NCBI RefSeq assembly: GCF_031877795.1
Contig: NC_133958.1
Location: 4,650,001 to 4,714,000, forward strand
Length of the DNA: 64,000 bases
Source: Strix aluco
Lineage: Eukaryota > Chordata > Aves > Strigiformes > Strigidae
Direction of reading: 5' to 3'
Positions 20,422-35,331 of the stretch are shown here, in pieces (positions within the stretch are counted from its first letter, which is position 1; the number at the start of each line of letters is the position of its first letter). The translations under genes were made by a program, and so were the position numbers. Below the pieces are notes generated by a model, which made no database searches, had not been told where the DNA came from, and was given only the letters and a program-made list of their open reading frames with translations.

Positions 20422-23400
20422 GGGTTCCCCTTTGTTCCAGTCCCTTGAGAGGTTTCACAGCTGTTCAAGTACCCTTCAGCATCCAAACCCCCTTTTTACT
20501 GCTCCGCTGCCATCTCGGAAGCACCAACTGCAATCCTCCCAGCCGGACGCAAGGAAAAGTGCTTGAAGCTCTCGCTCCTTTCCAAATCTGCTGCTGACAG
20601 CGTGGCGTTTGGGTTTTTTTCCCTATTGCCTCCCACCCCACTTTTCTTTCTTTGCAGCCTGCCGTTCACAAAGAGCTGGCACTCACCTCCGGCACTCAAG
20701 CAAGCTGGGAGGGTTTTTGCTGCAAGCCTTCCTCCCTCTCCTCTCAGCAGCTCTTCACCCGTTGGCGATCTGGTGCCTGCTACAGGATCCCAGTCAAACC
20801 CTTCTGCGCTGGCCAGGCTGGGACTTGCTGCCAGACGCAAGAGGGAATCTGAGCTCTCTCTGCTCTTCCAGACGGACCTTCCCTGCTCATAAACCAGGCT
20901 GCTCGGCTGTCTGCTCTTCCCTCTGTTGCTGATTGCCTCTGGATTTCACACAGGTGAGATCCTTCTGTGCCGCACACCAGGTCCCCAACACACCAGGTGG
21001 GTTCTCGAGCCCAGAAGAACATGGCACGGGGAGTCCGCAGCTGACAGGGTAAGTTGCTTGGGAATTAGGCGATAGGATCGAAGGGGTAAAATAACAAACA
21101 GTCAAGTGGGATTTGAGGGTCTTCAGTGCAAATCAGGATGGAAATTCAGTGTGCTTCATCTCTGAGTAAGACACGCCTGAATTCCCTGCGCAGGCATTGA
21201 GCCACAGCTCAGACATGACCCGAGAGCAGTTACTCCCCCCATCCCAAGCTGTCCAGCTGATTGTGGTACAAAACTGGCATTTACTTTCCACTGCAAAATT
21301 CCTTCAGGTCCACAGATTTTAAAAAAGGAAAAAAAACCACACATTTTTTTCTTTCTGAAAGTATCAGACAGCACAGTTTTCAGTCTTTCTTTCAGTAGAA
21401 GTTACCTGTAGAACCAAAGAGGATACTGAACATCACTACTTTTTTTTTTTTTATCCTGAATAAACATGAGTACTTTCAGTGAAGTGATATAAGGTAGCTT
21501 CTCTTTCAAGTTCATCATTTTTTAATTCCTAGCCAATTCCACAGTAGCTATCACCTCAGTGATCGACTGACAGCTGCAAACATTAACCAGAAAATCAAGA
21601 TGTCTTCCCAGCACAGTACCCAGCCCTGTCAGCAAACTGGGGTCACCCTGAGAGATCTCCTCACTACCCTTAAACCATCTGTCAAGAAGCACAGGAACAG
21701 CTCTGCCTCCCCATGCAAGGGCTGAGCAGAGCCCCACAGCCCCAGCCTGTCGTGCCAAAGGCTGGGGCACAGCCTGATACTCTGCCGGGGCTGAAAAACG
21801 GCCATCACAGGTGTTGTGGTATCACAGAACTGGGGGCAGCTCCGGAGGAATGAGCAGGGGTACTCCCCCTAAAACTACTCCTCTTCCTACCCCCTAAAGC
21901 TCTCACTTCAGACTGACAAGCAAATGCCTCTGCAAGATTCTCCCCTCTTGAGGGGGAAAACAACACAGTATTAGGAACCAGCTCTGACCTACTAAGGCAC
22001 AGTTTAGCCTTGGAGGCACTTGGAATCCATCACTTTGTAAGCAAAAGGGCTCCTTTGATCAAGAAATGTCAGAGAAGTCCTTTAAGAGGCAAATTTCCTC
22101 GAGAGCCAGCTCTGTAAGAGCTGCTTAAATGGGGACCTGCTTTTGAGAAATGCCTTGCTGGTAAACCAGCCAAGGTGGGAGAGAGCAGCAAGGGTTTTCC
22201 CCAGTCAAACTGAAAAAACAACCAGGCAGTTCGGCACTAATTCACTCATTACACTAATAGCTGCTGTAGTGTATCACGATGACCTCTGCCTTTGCTCCTC
22301 GCATACACCACTTCTGAAGAAAGCAGCAGCCAATCTATACAGCGTCAGCTCAGCTGCACTGAGATTTAATTAAGCTGACCCTGCAACCCAGGCTTTGCAT
22401 AAGCCCAGATAGAGCAGGAGCTGCTCAAGAACAACTTTCCAACAAGAGCGCAATTATTCTTTTGAAGATACAGCACCAAGCAGCTTACTCCTAAAGTAAA
22501 CAGCACGCTTGCTTTGTGGCAGGTTAAAGGAACTTGTTGCCAGCATGTCACAGCATTTACTTCTGAAGGCTTTGTTTAATTAAGCCTCATTAGTTCTACC
22601 GTCTGCAGCCTGCTCCTGCCAAGTGCCTATGCCAGGAAGAGCAGCTAGATGGCACCAGCAGCCGGCTCATGGCCCAGCACTTCCCTGTGGGCCAGGCCAG
22701 CTCCTTCCCAGGATCCCAGCCGAGGAAGAGGAGGGCCACCCAACTGCCCAGACACCGCAGCACCCTGGCAGTGCAGTGACCCGTGCAGATGCACCGTCCT
22801 TTGTGCCCCGAAGGGCGTTTTTCTCATATTCCCTCTGCAGGGCACAACTATTTTTGAGATCTAAGTTGCAAGAGCCCAACAGCAGGATGCTTTCACTGGG
22901 CCTCGAGAGGGCGGCGATGGCAGGTGACCTGTCACACAGCATTAAATCACCAGGCTTGGGCTGGCCGCTTACCGCACACTCGGGTCACACACGCTGAGCC
23001 AGGAGCATTCCAGGAAATCATTCCTCAGAATCACAGAATCATTCAGGTTGGAAAAGACCCTTGGGAGTCCAACCCTCAGCCCGACTCTACACAGTTCTCC
23101 CCTACCCCACATCCCCCCACAGCTCATCCAAAGGCCCTTAAACACACCCAGGGATGGGGACTCCACCCCCTCCCTGGGCAGCCTATTCCACTCTCTGACC
23201 ACTCTTTCTGGGAAAGATTTTTTCCTCCTGTCCGGTCTGAACCTCCCCTGTTGCAGTTTAAAGCCGTTCCCTCTTGTTCTGTCACTAATTCCCTGGGAGA
23301 AGAGACCAGCACCAATCTCTCTACAACATCCTTTCAGGGAGCTGTAGAGTGATGAGGTCTCCCCTCACCTTCTCCTCCTCACACTGAACAGTCCCAGCTC

Positions 23401-26400
23401 CTTCAATCTCTCCTCACAGGATTTATTCTCCAGGCCCTTCCCCAGCCTCGTTGCCCTCCTCTGCCCTCGCTCCAGCCCCTCGAGATCTCTCTCGGATTGA
23501 GGTGCCCAAAACTGGACACAACCCTCCAGGTGTGGCCTCACCAGTGCAGAGCACAGGGGGACTATCACCTCCCTGCTTCTGCTGGTCACGCTATTTCTAA
23601 ATCCAAGCCAGGATGCCGTTGGCTTTCTTGGCCACCTGGGCACACTGCTGGCTCATGGTCAGCTGCCTGTCAATGAGAACCCCCAGATCCTTTTCTTCCA
23701 GACAGCTCCAGCCACACCTCCCCAAGCCTGTAGCCATGCAGGGGGCTGCTGTGGCCCAAGTGCAGGACCTGGCACTTGGCCTTGTTGAAGATACAAGGAA
23801 GCCTTCCTCCTCCTTAGGAGCTGAAAAACATCTTAAAGAGAGGATCTCACCCCTGCACACAACTTATACCGAGGCAGACGTTCAAAGCTGGGCTGGCGGG
23901 GGGAAGAGGGGATGGGAAGGGATCCAAGTTGTTACCCAACTTCTCAGAACACACCTAATGAGGAAAGGACCGTTAGCGCTGCTGTTGTAGGCAAACAAAA
24001 CCAAAATACAGGTAGTTACTCACAGATTAACTCCTCCTGCCTGCTAGATGCAATCTCCTCTACTGAGAAAACTGTTCTGCTGCATTATATTACTGAACAG
24101 TTGCTACATTTCCTCACATAAGCACCTGCTATTTTTTTCTGAGAATCAAGTTAAGTACTATTTTAAACAGCACTCAAATATGATAAGGTTCCATTTTGGT
24201 GGCAATTCAGCTCTAGGTTTTTATATTTAATTTCCTCACCCAGCAAGAAGCTGCCCTCTATTTCCCTTCCCTGCTGTCTCACCAAAATATACTTAAAAAT
24301 TCTCTATTCAGCCATCTTGATTACATTCCCCACTTTGCTTCAAAGAAGAAAATTACAAGCCACTTCAAATAAAGCAGCAGCTGCTTGGGTTTAACTCTTC
24401 AATGCCTCTTCCAGAATGGTTGTCTCAGTCAGATGCATGACAGAATGACAGGAGAGTATTTATTCCTACAGAAATCACTTTGCACTTTACTTCCAGAGAA
24501 GTCCAAGTTCTGATAGCAGAGGAGAAACAAGAGCTAGTCAGATCCTTTAAAATAAAAATCCAGCGATACTGGCTGTAGGCAAGACACGAGCCCTGCAAAA
24601 AACCACAGTAGCTCTCCAGGGATGAGCACGCCAGTTCAGATCAAACCTCCTCCCAGAGGAAACAGGCTTGACTGCCTGCAAATTCAAAGCTTACTTCAGG
24701 CATCTTAGTACCAGAGGGAAGGAGGAGCAATTTGTTTTGAGTAGTTTATACACCAGGTTACTCCGTTTAGATTCATTGTCTTTAGACAGAGGAAAAAACA
24801 GTACCAGTCTCCTCAGCTGCACTGCTTAATTACAGTCAGAACAAAAAGCTGGACAAAAACTGTCCCGGAATAAAGCTTACGTATTGTTTAGTACAAAACC
24901 AAGGGGTCAGTTAGAACTGACTTCCTGGCAGAGCAGTTTCCTCCACGGCCACAGCAAGGCAGCTTCTGCAAAGGCCTGTGTTCTGCATGAACCCTGAAAC
25001 TAGTTTGAGATGCACAAGGATGGAAGAGGAGTGGAAAGATAAGACGGGCTGAAGCAAAGGAAAAACAGCAAGCCTTTCCAAACAGATACTCATGAAACCA
25101 AGGTGCCACAACCAGAAGCCAGTACAGGCTACTTGGTAAAACCAGACAACTTAAACATAGTAACTGTTGGGCTTTTTTTAAACACAGAGAAAGGGCTCAG
25201 GGAAATCAGAGTCTGGTACAGCAGTTATTTGATTTGTGTTTTACAAAGCAGCCCAGGAATCTGCCCGTTTACTTTCAGCAGACAAGTTTTATAGATGCAG
25301 AAGCACAGCTGGAACAGCACCAACATGGCAGTGATCTGTGGCACAGAGAAAAGAAAAGGAGGCACCGCAAGGGACTCTGGTTCCTCCCCTTTATTACACG
25401 TAGGCAGAAAACACAGTGGTTTTTCTCCCCTTTACTTACAAAGGCAAGGAATACAGAGCTTCAAGTCATTTCACATAATTCCATATGCAGCCTGGGTAAA
25501 CTGCAGGCTGGCTACAGCACACCTTCTCTGGCAGGAGTCTGCACTCTTCAACAAAGTGACAAAAGAAGCCAGAGCCAACACAGCACCCTAGAGACACCTG
25601 TAACTTCTTCCCCTGTCCTCTGAGGCTAAAGCTGGGTTGCCAATAATTAACAGGACATGGGAACTCCAGCCCTGGTTTATCGTTCACCCAAGCTGCCATC
25701 CACGTGGCTCGAGCAACGGGGCTTGGGACAGGAGGCAGCGCAGAAATGGTGACAGGAATACATTCCGAGTCAGGGAGAGGAGGACTGGTCACACAGCGAC
25801 ACGCAGCCACTCACAGACCTGCCACGCACAGGCTCTGTGTGCAGAAAGCCCAGCTAATAGCACATTCCCCTCCTGAAAGAATTCATTTATTCACCGTGGG
25901 TACCAGGCTTTCTGCTCTTCCATGTGCATACGCGTAATAAAAAAGTGACCTGCAAAAGATGACGATTTCACATCTGATGGGTAGAGACAGCCTCTAAAAA
26001 CATCTTCAGTTGCTGTGCTTGGGGTTTGGTTTTTTTTTCATTAGAAACATTTACGGGGTTTTGTTTTGGGGCTTTCTGGTAACCCATAACCTTGTGGAAT
26101 TGCAACATCAAGACTGAAGGCAAAGTCAAGGCTGTTATTTGAAATGGTTCCCTCAGAAAGGGAACGTGATGCACCCCTTCTCCTCCCGCCCCAAATCAGT
26201 CAATATGAGAGCTCAAAGCAGATCACCCTGCAGCTCCCAAGAAGTTTTGCGAACAGGGAAGATACAAAAATAGCAAGCAGCTCAAGTTTCAAGTAAGAGC
26301 AAGCAGAAAATTGTATTATAGTGACTGCAAGCCTCTGTCACAACAGGCAGTGTAAGAAACTCCTTAATTTAAAATCTTTTGCAGGTCTCCCTTTTAAGGC

Positions 26401-27060
26401 CTTAGTGACATTACAGAAAGAGGAATTATTTTTGTCTTGTGCTTGCAATTGCTGCCCCCTAGAGCAACAAAATCTCCTACAATTTAACAGTTACAGTGTC
26501 TAGTTGTCCACGACCGTGCAAAATACAGACAGGGAGGGATAGAACTACCAACAGGTGTTTAAGCTTGTTGCAGATAACTTATGTTAAGGACAGTACTTAT
26601 GTGCCAAGTGTTTTAAACAACCACACAAACAGCCAGATGTTGAGCAACTGCAATACCGCTGCAACTCAGATTCTCAACATCAGCCACAGCAAAGGGAAAA
26701 AAAAAAAAACAACCCGCCCCCCCCCCCCCCCAAAAAAAGAGCACTGTTATGGACATAGAAAAGTTTATCTTCACTGGGCAGATTAGTGAATCGCATTCCC
26801 AGAAGGGAAGACTGGATGTCGCAGAGTGACTTGGGATCACAAGTCAAATCGAGACCAGTGCAGATGTTGGCACAGAGATGACAAACACCAGCTGGGGCCA
26901 GTTCCAGAGTGGATTGTCATGGCAGGAGATCCTGTTGCTGAGCAAAGTGATATCCATGAAGAACAGCGGAGCGTTACCCCTCTCCCCAGAAGTTCTAGTC
27001 ATTAGTTAAGGAACCTTAAGACAACTTCTCAAACTGCAGCAACAGGACACTGTTGGGTCT
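20422..27060. other. Intergenic region between the dopamine receptor and CHMP7
   Basis: Apart from the CR1 copy at 23026-23795, I see no coding exon or RNA gene. A poly-A/poly-C tract lies at 26697-26738. The 5'UTR and promoter of the receptor should lie in the first kilobase or so but show no clear TATA or CpG island. The 3'UTR of CHMP7 occupies an undetermined part below 27060. Confidence 0.5.
23026..23795 (-). mobile_element. CR1 LINE, 5'-truncated copy
   Basis: On the minus strand the copy reads the end of the CR1 reverse transcriptase: [46 protein letters not shown], and then the characteristic 3' tail that ends in repeated GATTCTG-type octamers (plus-strand start CAGAATCACAGAATC). Its frame is broken, so it is an inactive 5'-truncated insertion. 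The divergence suggests an old but recognisable copy. Confidence 0.9.
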
Positions 27061-30000
27061 TTAGAGATTCAGTCCCAGAGCTGTTTGGGGTTCAGAGGAA
27101 GCAGAGGGAGTCTTTTGTGCCAAATCTATGAAGAAAATTGCAACAGAGAGAGATCAGTTTTCATCAGTAAGATGGACTAGATCAACCATGTCCATAACTA
27201 AGGAACACAATTTCAGAGCATCTCAGTGCTTCAACATTCAATTGCATTCTCCCAGAAACACATTTCATGTTCAGTGTGGGATGCTGAGCGTTCTTCTGCT
27301 CTGAAACTTGAGAAGATTCACTGCCAAATAGGAAGAAAACTACATGGACAGCCCTGTGTAACTGTTCATTAACAGGTTCCTGAAAGGAAAATTAAAGTTT
27401 ATTTACCCTTGCCCAAAACAGGTCTAGGGAAAACTCAGTGTGCAGTTTAAGCCCATAATCTCTGGTTGCTCACTGTTACTAAATAAAGACTAGTTTAGTA
27501 CTAGTTTAAGCAGACATCATACCCATAACACATAAGACGTAGTAAGCATTCCAGGACAGAGAAGATGCTGCATGTCTGGCACCAACAGGCATGAAAATGC
27601 TGCTCTACGATATCACTGTTAACAGAACATGCAAAAAACACTGCCTGGCTTCATTAAACGATGACAAAAAATAATTAGTCCAGGCACTAGCTCCCTCATC
27701 AAGCCCTATACCCCACAGCAAAAAGTCCAGGCAGAATTTCTAGCACAGAGAGTAGTTCTCAGATGGAGTCTGGTAGCGAAAGACAATGCCACCGAGCACC
27801 TGGCAGGGATACCTGGAGAGCTTGCTTTCAACTATGTAACTGGGAGCAGGAAAGACTCTAGCTCAGACTTCAGTTCTGCTAGACATCTTCCATTCTGCAA
27901 GGCTGTCACAGATCCTACCAGCAGCTAGCTAACACGACCTGCTGACATCCATACCTCCATCAGAAACAGAGAGCTTTTCCAACTCAGCTTCAAGCTCAGC
28001 ATCAGAAATGGGTGGATTCAGCACGTTCTGGGGAACGGGAGGCAGATCTACAGGCTCCTTAGTCGAGTCCTGGAGGAGACTGTCCAGCTCCTTCTCAAGC
28101 TCCTCTGTGTCCATCTCTGTCAATTAAAGAAAACATTCAGTTCCAAGCAGAATCAAGTAGCATCTTCACAGCACGAAGTCCAAGCTTAATAGAGGTATTA
28201 TTACTCCCATCCATCATCACTCGTAGTAATAAGAAACTCCCTGTGCTTCTTCTGAAGGTGAAAATTCTGCCCAGATCTCAGGGAGAAGCTATTCCTTTAG
28301 AAGCTTTTGTGCTCAGGGCAAGAAAACGTTTCAGCAGAGACAAGCTGCAGCAACACCCAAGCCAGAGGAAAAAGATCATCACTTCAAAAACAAAGCGGCA
28401 GCCACTCTAAAAATAGATTTATATCAACATTAGACAACTCTGAACTGAAATCCACCAGCAATTAGAGACAACAAGGATTTGGAGACGCACAAATGCTGAT
28501 TCCTCTGCAACCCACTGTCAGAGAAAACTTGTCAGTCCTCACGCCCTCTCAAGGCACCAGTAGCAACACCCCTGGTGTGTCAGTAAGTGTTTATCCTCCC
28601 AGGAAAGAGGACGAGACATATGTGGGGAGGGAGCAGGGGAGGGGTGGAAACACAAAGGTCAGTGGCAAGAGAAGGTGAACAAAGGACAAAAACCCCAAAA
28701 CATACCTAGACCATTGATCCCCACTCCAGCCAGAGTCTGGGCTACTTCATCTTGAGTATCGCAAAGCTGAGGAAAAATACACAGTGTTTGATAGAGAACA
28801 TAAACTAATCTTACATCTTACTGTAGCCACCTGTGTCAAAAGTAGAATTTTTTTGTTTGTTATTTCAAAAGTTGACTTAAAGGCAGCAGGTACTAGTTCA
28901 AAAGAGACTTCCAACATGACTTTTTTCACTAGCAAAAGCAGTAACATGGAGGATTATTTAATAAAGTGCTGTAAGACCAAGTAGCATGTCTGAGGATCAA
29001 ACCTGAAACAGAATTTCATAGTACAAAAAAAAAATCATCCCCCCTAATTTTAGCTTTTTCACATAAGTAACAAGCTTATATTGCAGCTTAGGCTCACAAA
29101 ATAAGGAAGCTAAAGACCAATACATCCCAGCTATGAAATTTTACAGACAGCCCCTCAGCTCACTAGTTGAAGTCACTATTTAAGTACATGAAGCTCAAGT
29201 TGCTAAAAAAGTAATCCTTTTCTGTTTTTTACACCAGCTTATGCAGACAGATTGCTCTCTTCATTTCAATTCCTTCCGAATAAACTTGTCTCCCTTCCCT
29301 GACTGACTTGCAGAAGATCACAGGTTAGGCAGTTTTAAGACCCTGTTTTTATGCACATACTTGCATTCCAGCTTCCCAAGGCATGACTTGTATTTCCTTT
29401 TAATACATCTCACTAAACATTTTCTAGGAAAGTTGTGTGCTTGCACAATACCGCTAACCCAAAGAACACATGAAATGCACAAATTTAACTTAAGTTGTGA
29501 TTGCTAGCCAGCAATAAACACAAATATATAAAATCAAACAGCCAGTTATCTGAAGACCTCTGCTTGCTGATCTAAAAAGATCAAGTCAGGCTGCTCTGGT
29601 GACATACAGAACAGAAACCAAACAGCACCAGAAGTCTCAGCATTAATAGCTGAGCAAGCTTGCTTTGCGCAGCTACGCACCACTTGGTTGTTTATTTAGA
29701 CGTGCTTTTATTTCAGTACCTCTTGTATTTGATCCACCAGGTTCTCTGCCTTCTCCACAGTAACATCCTTCATAGACAGTTTCAGAGCTCCCACACCAGC
29801 CTGATAGGCATTAAATACCTTTAAAAAAAAAAGAGAAAGATGCACAATGGTAGCTAAGAACAAACAACAGGCAGTGTAAGCTTCTCTCAAGACCCGTTTA
29901 TCTAAGCAGGACCCTCAGAGAAACATCAGCATACAATCAGAAAATGGAGCCACAAGCAGGTTTATTCAGAGCGAAACCCCAACAGCCGATTTGTTGTTTC

Positions 30001-33000
30001 CTAGAGCAGAGAATAAAGCCCCACCAGCCAGCCCGCACCCCTCAGACAGGAGCTCTGACCAGCAGGCAAAGCAGCAGAGATGAGAAGAGCGGGGCTAAAG
30101 TGAAAAGCACAAGACAAAATTAACACGCTACCATCTGGTCAGTCTGGGAGGCGTATATACGATCCAAGATCCCCTGCACCGCATCCAGCTTGGAATGAAG
30201 CTCTTCGATGCGCCTTTCCGTCCGTCGCTTGGACTTCAAACACCTCAGCGCCTGGAGACATCAGATACACAGACTTGGATCACAAACCAGGCAGCAGCCA
30301 AAGAAGTGTGGGGAAAAAAAAAAAAAAGCAATCCCTGTGCAGCAAGGTGCATACACAACGGCTGGTTTTAAGAGCTAGATATTTCCCTTTCTCTTCACCA
30401 CCTCACTCTGGACAAATACATGCTTATCTTCACCTTAAGGAGACCTTTGGCCTCAGAAACACCACTTCAGCACATCTAAGATTAAGCATACGGTGTCTAA
30501 CCCTGGTCATTATCTGCAGTTATGGAGCAACTCCAAGACACTTAACTTCTAGTTACTGCCAAGTAGAACAACACTTACCAATTGCTTTTTCCCAGCTCTA
30601 CAAGCACTCCGGGCATCCTCTTTACACCTGGACAGATGCAAGAAGGAAAGACAGCTTATTCCTTTGCAAGCAGTAGTTATTTTACAAATCAGCAACCGTC
30701 CTCACTACCATGCTGTAATCCCGAGGTGACCGAGTAACAAGGCATTTTGGATACAACCACCCTTAAGCCACTGTTGCTTCTCAGAAATAGTCCTTGAACT
30801 CATTCCAAATCTTTGCAAAAACTTCTGACATCCACTCACTGCATGTTGCTTTCATGGGGATAGTGAACAAAGACTGGAAAACCTGCCCTATCACGTGACT
30901 GTGACTACTATGTTTACTGAACAGGAAAGAATAACTTGCACTTTCGGAAAGCAGCTTCGTTCTAACTACGTCACAGGAATACAAAGTTCTACATCACACG
31001 AACGTTCTTCCCACCACCCTTCCCCAAATTACTTCTCTGCTTCCTGGGAAAGGGACTCCACCTTCTGTGACAGCAGCTGTTCGCTTTGCATCAACTGATA
31101 GACTCCAATGTCCACATCATTCATCGGGGACACTTTGGCATGAAGACCTCGGGCAAACTTCACTATCTAAAGAAAGAGAACCATGTGCTCAAGTCTCCAG
31201 AGCCTGCATCTGCACTAGAAATACTTTCACTCTGATGGGAGGAAAAGATGCTTTGACACCCCTAGTTTAAGCCTTATAATAGAGCGATGAGGATGTACCA
31301 GTCACCGTATAATCAAAGATTAAACTAGACAGGATCAAGTAACATCGGTGTGAAAACAGAAAGCCTTAATGGAACATCCTAAAGATTTAAAGCTGTCCTG
31401 GTGCTCTGAACAGTGTACGGCCCTGTCACACTTCTGAGTACTCCAGTAGTGAACTGTGCAGCACAGAGCACTGCAGGGAAACATGCCATCTCAGGGATGA
31501 GAGTGCCTGCATCTCCGTAGTTACTGACAGACAGGAAAACCTTGCCACAGAAAGTGGAACACCAATTCGAGCAGCATGGAGCAATTTTAATTTGGGTAGC
31601 TGGGAACAGTCAGCCCGCAGGTAGACAACTACAGTATCTGCCAATTTTCTAGCTGTTAATTTACATAGGTAATATTACAAATGTTTGAGGAACCTGTCAC
31701 GCAAGAATGAGGATTTAATCTCATCTATAATCAGGTTACAATGTTGGAGTACATGGAATTTCCTTTTCCAAACAAATAACACACATATTTAGCCAGTAAA
31801 GTATTCTTTCCAGCCAGATGAAATGCAAGACAGGGATTATACCACCCAAAAGCAGTCACCTTTACCCTGTACCTTCTCTCCATTCTGTTCCAGGATCGTG
31901 ACCCTCTTTTCCTTTTGCAGCTGGAGAAGCAACAAGTAGAACGTCCTTTCATCTGGACAGACACTGGCACAGAGGGAACGCAGCTCTGAGAGGGCAACAA
32001 CGGGGTGAGAAGAAAGCGCAGAGTTCTGATAGAGGCGATAAACTTCCTCTGCTTTCTCCTGAGAGGAAGCAACAGAGCTGTCTATTAGTTTACAAAGCAC
32101 TCTTCCTTCTCTCACAACAACTGCCAAGTCCACACCTGCTTCCTCCCACACACTGAAGCTGAAAAGTTAAACGCATCGTATTTTGGGCCAGACTTTCAGA
32201 ATGAATTGTACGGTAACATTGAAAAGCAATTACAATGCTTTAAAAATATCACCATTAATGGAATGAAAAATAGTCCAGTTTTCTATGAGAACCCGAACTA
32301 CACTATTCACATTCCCTGTGCAAACACTATGGAACAACATCAGAACTACACAGGCAGCAAGTTGGCTTTCTCTGCGCTTCTTAAATTCCACGTCCCCCCC
32401 GCCAAGTTTAAACCCAGTAAAAGCTTTTCTTTAATCCACACTGTAATTGCGCTCACCGAGTCATTTTGCATCATTTGTATGTGGGCAGAGGAAAAAGAAA
32501 AGTCTTCCCCATTTCAAGTGAGAGTTATGGTCCACTTAAGACAACAGAAACAACTCCTTCCATCCACCCCCAGATTCCACAAAGCTTGTGGTTTTCCAGG
32601 CACCTTTTTTAAAGGTTTCCCTCTCCCCTGCCCTCACCCTCCGAAAAGGGCTGCACAATACCCACTGCAGAGGGCAGACACCGTCTGCTATCAGGCTAAC
32701 TACAAATAAAGGAACACATCTAAAGGGTTCTTGCATTTCTGCTAGTCCCAGTCTTTTAGACACCACTTGCATGCAACAGCAGCAAGTCTTGGTGCTCATT
32801 TTAATAGTCACAGAGTAACACAGAGAGGGACCCAAGATCCCAACTGTCAGCACTGCACCAACAAAGTCAGGCTGAGCAACGCTGAGTTACGCGAATTCAC
32901 AATGCAACCCACAGGTCTCACTACGTGCCAAAGAAAAGGGTCTTTGACAGCACCCAAGGGCGGTTCTAATCAGGTCTGAAAAGGCAAGATGAAAGCACAT

Positions 33001-35019
33001 GCTCTGAAGCAAAAGCGGCCTTTAATAACGCACACGAGAGTTCAGCTCGACGATATGTTGGACTGACAACCAGCGACTTCTACGTCACCCGTTTCCCCCT
33101 ACAACAGATGGCACTCAATCTGCAAGTTTCTCTTGTATACTACACTTGCACAAACTCAAACCTGAGGTTTACAGCGGTCTCACAGCCTTCCTAGACAAGC
33201 GAGCCTGCCCCTGCCATTTCTTTGAAGTCAGTGAAAAGTCATTATGTTAGTTTCAAGGAACATCTGTAGATATAAACTACTTCTTATCCCTGAGTTATTC
33301 CATCCATCTCTCTACAAGGAACACAAATGAAGGTCTATTCAACCCCGATCCCTCCTTGCTGGCACATAAAATGCGATTTTTCTGGAGACGCATAAGCTTG
33401 AGAAAGCTCTCAACAACACTCACCTGAAGCAGCTCCACATAAATCAGAACTTCCTCTTCCTCAGGTATTTTGCTGTCACCCAGCACGCTGGACAGAGTCC
33501 ACTTCAGGGGCTTCAGAATGAAGACTCCCACACCCCAGGAGATCCAGCTGCTGTCTACACTGGCCATGAAGTCCGATTCCCTCTGCAGCTTGCCACGTCT
33601 AGAGAAGAGACATGCATGCAGAACTAAATACGGTCAGTCTAAACCTTTTCACTGGCAGCAAGCAAGAATGCCAGCATGGAGAATTATTAACTGAAACACT
33701 GCTCTATGCTTTGTACATCCACAGTCCTACTGGTGTTTTCCAACATCAGCTTCTAGCGAAAGTTTGATGTGTTACTACTAGGTATGAAATTGCACAGAGC
33801 TCTCTGCTCTGGCTTCCTCTGGACACAAGGGTCTTTTGTTTATTATTTTTCCCATTTCACAAGTTTCTCACAGTTTTCTGACTTGAAACTGATGAGGCAT
33901 CCAGCAAGGAAATCAACCAAGGCTCAGTTTTTAGAGGGGGCAGTTGCACATTTCAGGATACTTCGATTATGTGTTAAATTGCAAACAGCTTTTCCCAGAT
34001 CCAGAAATTGTATTTTTTAATGTTACAGCCACAGCTAGCTCCTGTTGTTCTTGAATCTTTTCCGAGTACCAGTCCCAGACTAGTTTCACAACACAAAACG
34101 CTTGGTTGCAAACACCAGCGCGCCGCATCCCCGCACACCACCACGTACCATTCGCAGCTGGGGCATCACAACAACCGTTTCAGGGAACTTGACCTCATTT
34201 AACACAAAGCTCCCCCTGCACAGTTCTCCCCTGGGATCCCCTGCGCTCCCCACGGCCCACTGCTCTCCCACCCCTCCTCTGAACCCCAGGGTGAGCTCCT
34301 CTGGCTCCCTGCCCAGACTTTACCTTGCCCAGGGCTCCCAAATTCCCCCCTCACAGCACAACCCCGTATTCCCTCGGGCCTCTCCTCTCCTCCGCAAGAA
34401 CAGCACAAACCCCCCTCACGCTCTCCCACACGCAGGCACAACCACCCCTCCAAAAGCAGCACCGAGCCCTCCCTCACGTCCCCCTGCACCCTCCGGTCAC
34501 CCAGCACCCTGCGGCGCTCTCCCTGCCATGCCCACAGCGGGCGTCTGCCAGGCTGGCACGACATGGAGCTCTCCCTGCCCGCCTCCACGGCGCAAAGCCC
34601 CCCCACAGCCCCTCCTCAGGCCTCCCCTCCCTCACAGACCCCCCCCCGCGGCCTTCCCTGCCCTCCAGCCCCCGCAGCGGGAGGGCGGCCAGGCCCAGCC
34701 CCCCCCACCCCGAGGCCCGCCGGCGGTACCTGAGGAGCTCCCGGAGGACGGTGCCGAGGCCGAGCGGGAGGCTGCCGCGCCGCTCGAAGCCGTGCTGCAG
34801 GTCTCGCAGGCAGGTCCGCACGGCGCCCCGGCGGCGGCCGCGGGCCAGCACTAGCCCGACCCAGAAGGCCATCTTGCTGTCCCACTCGGTGCTGTTCACC
34901 TCGCGGCTCTGCTTGAAGGCCGAGAAAAGGAAAGCCATGCGCTCGTCGTCCGTCTCCCACTCGGGCGGCAGGTCCCCCGCCGGGGCCGGCCCAGGCGGCG
35001 CCTGCCCCGGGCTGCACAT
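27061..35019 (-). CDS. CHMP7: Charged multivesicular body protein 7 (ESCRT-III related)
   Basis: Ten exons: 35019-34730, 33598-33424, 32058-31873, 31166-31033, 30627-30579, 30251-30132, 29818-29720, 28766-28706, 28116-27955 and 27125-27061 (TAA). Every phase fits; the product has 446 residues against 453 in human. CHMP7 binds LEM2 at the inner nuclear membrane and recruits ESCRT-III to seal and repair the nuclear envelope. Residues 1-215 form the ESCRT-II-like winged-helix half ([54 protein letters not shown]). The ESCRT-III core follows ([49 protein letters not shown]). The C terminus holds the acidic helix [18 protein letters not shown]. The terminal exon differs most from mammals but keeps the length and Ser/Pro-rich character. 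Introns contain no other gene I can support. Confidence 0.97.
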
Positions 35020-35250
35020 CTACGCGAGCCCCCGGCTCCGCCGCGGCCTCCGCCCGGCCGGGACCCGCCTGGCTGCCGGGGAGACCCACACGGCGCACGC
35101 GCGCTGCTTCCCCCCCCCCCGGCCGCCTTTGTGTGGGCCGCCCCGCACCGCCCCCCCCGCGCCCCGCCGTGGTACGGCCCTGCGCGTGCGCACTGCGCGC
35201 CGCCGCCTTCCCGGCATGCATCGCGGCAAGCGTGTGGTGGGGGGGCGAGG
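35020..35250 (-). promoter_or_regulatory. CpG-island promoter of CHMP7 with NRF1-type site
   Basis: The DNA directly upstream of the CHMP7 ATG is extremely CpG-rich and has no TATA box. TGCGCGTGCGCA at 35181-35192 is a close match to the NRF1 palindrome, typical of broadly expressed genes. A second GCGCACGCGCGC-like block is near 35094. Confidence 0.55.
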
Positions 35251-35331
35251 GCGGCGGGGGCCTGGGCGAGGCCTGGGTCAGCCCCCCCTCCCCCGCACCC
35301 CAAAACACACCCCCCGGGCCTCGCGCGTGCG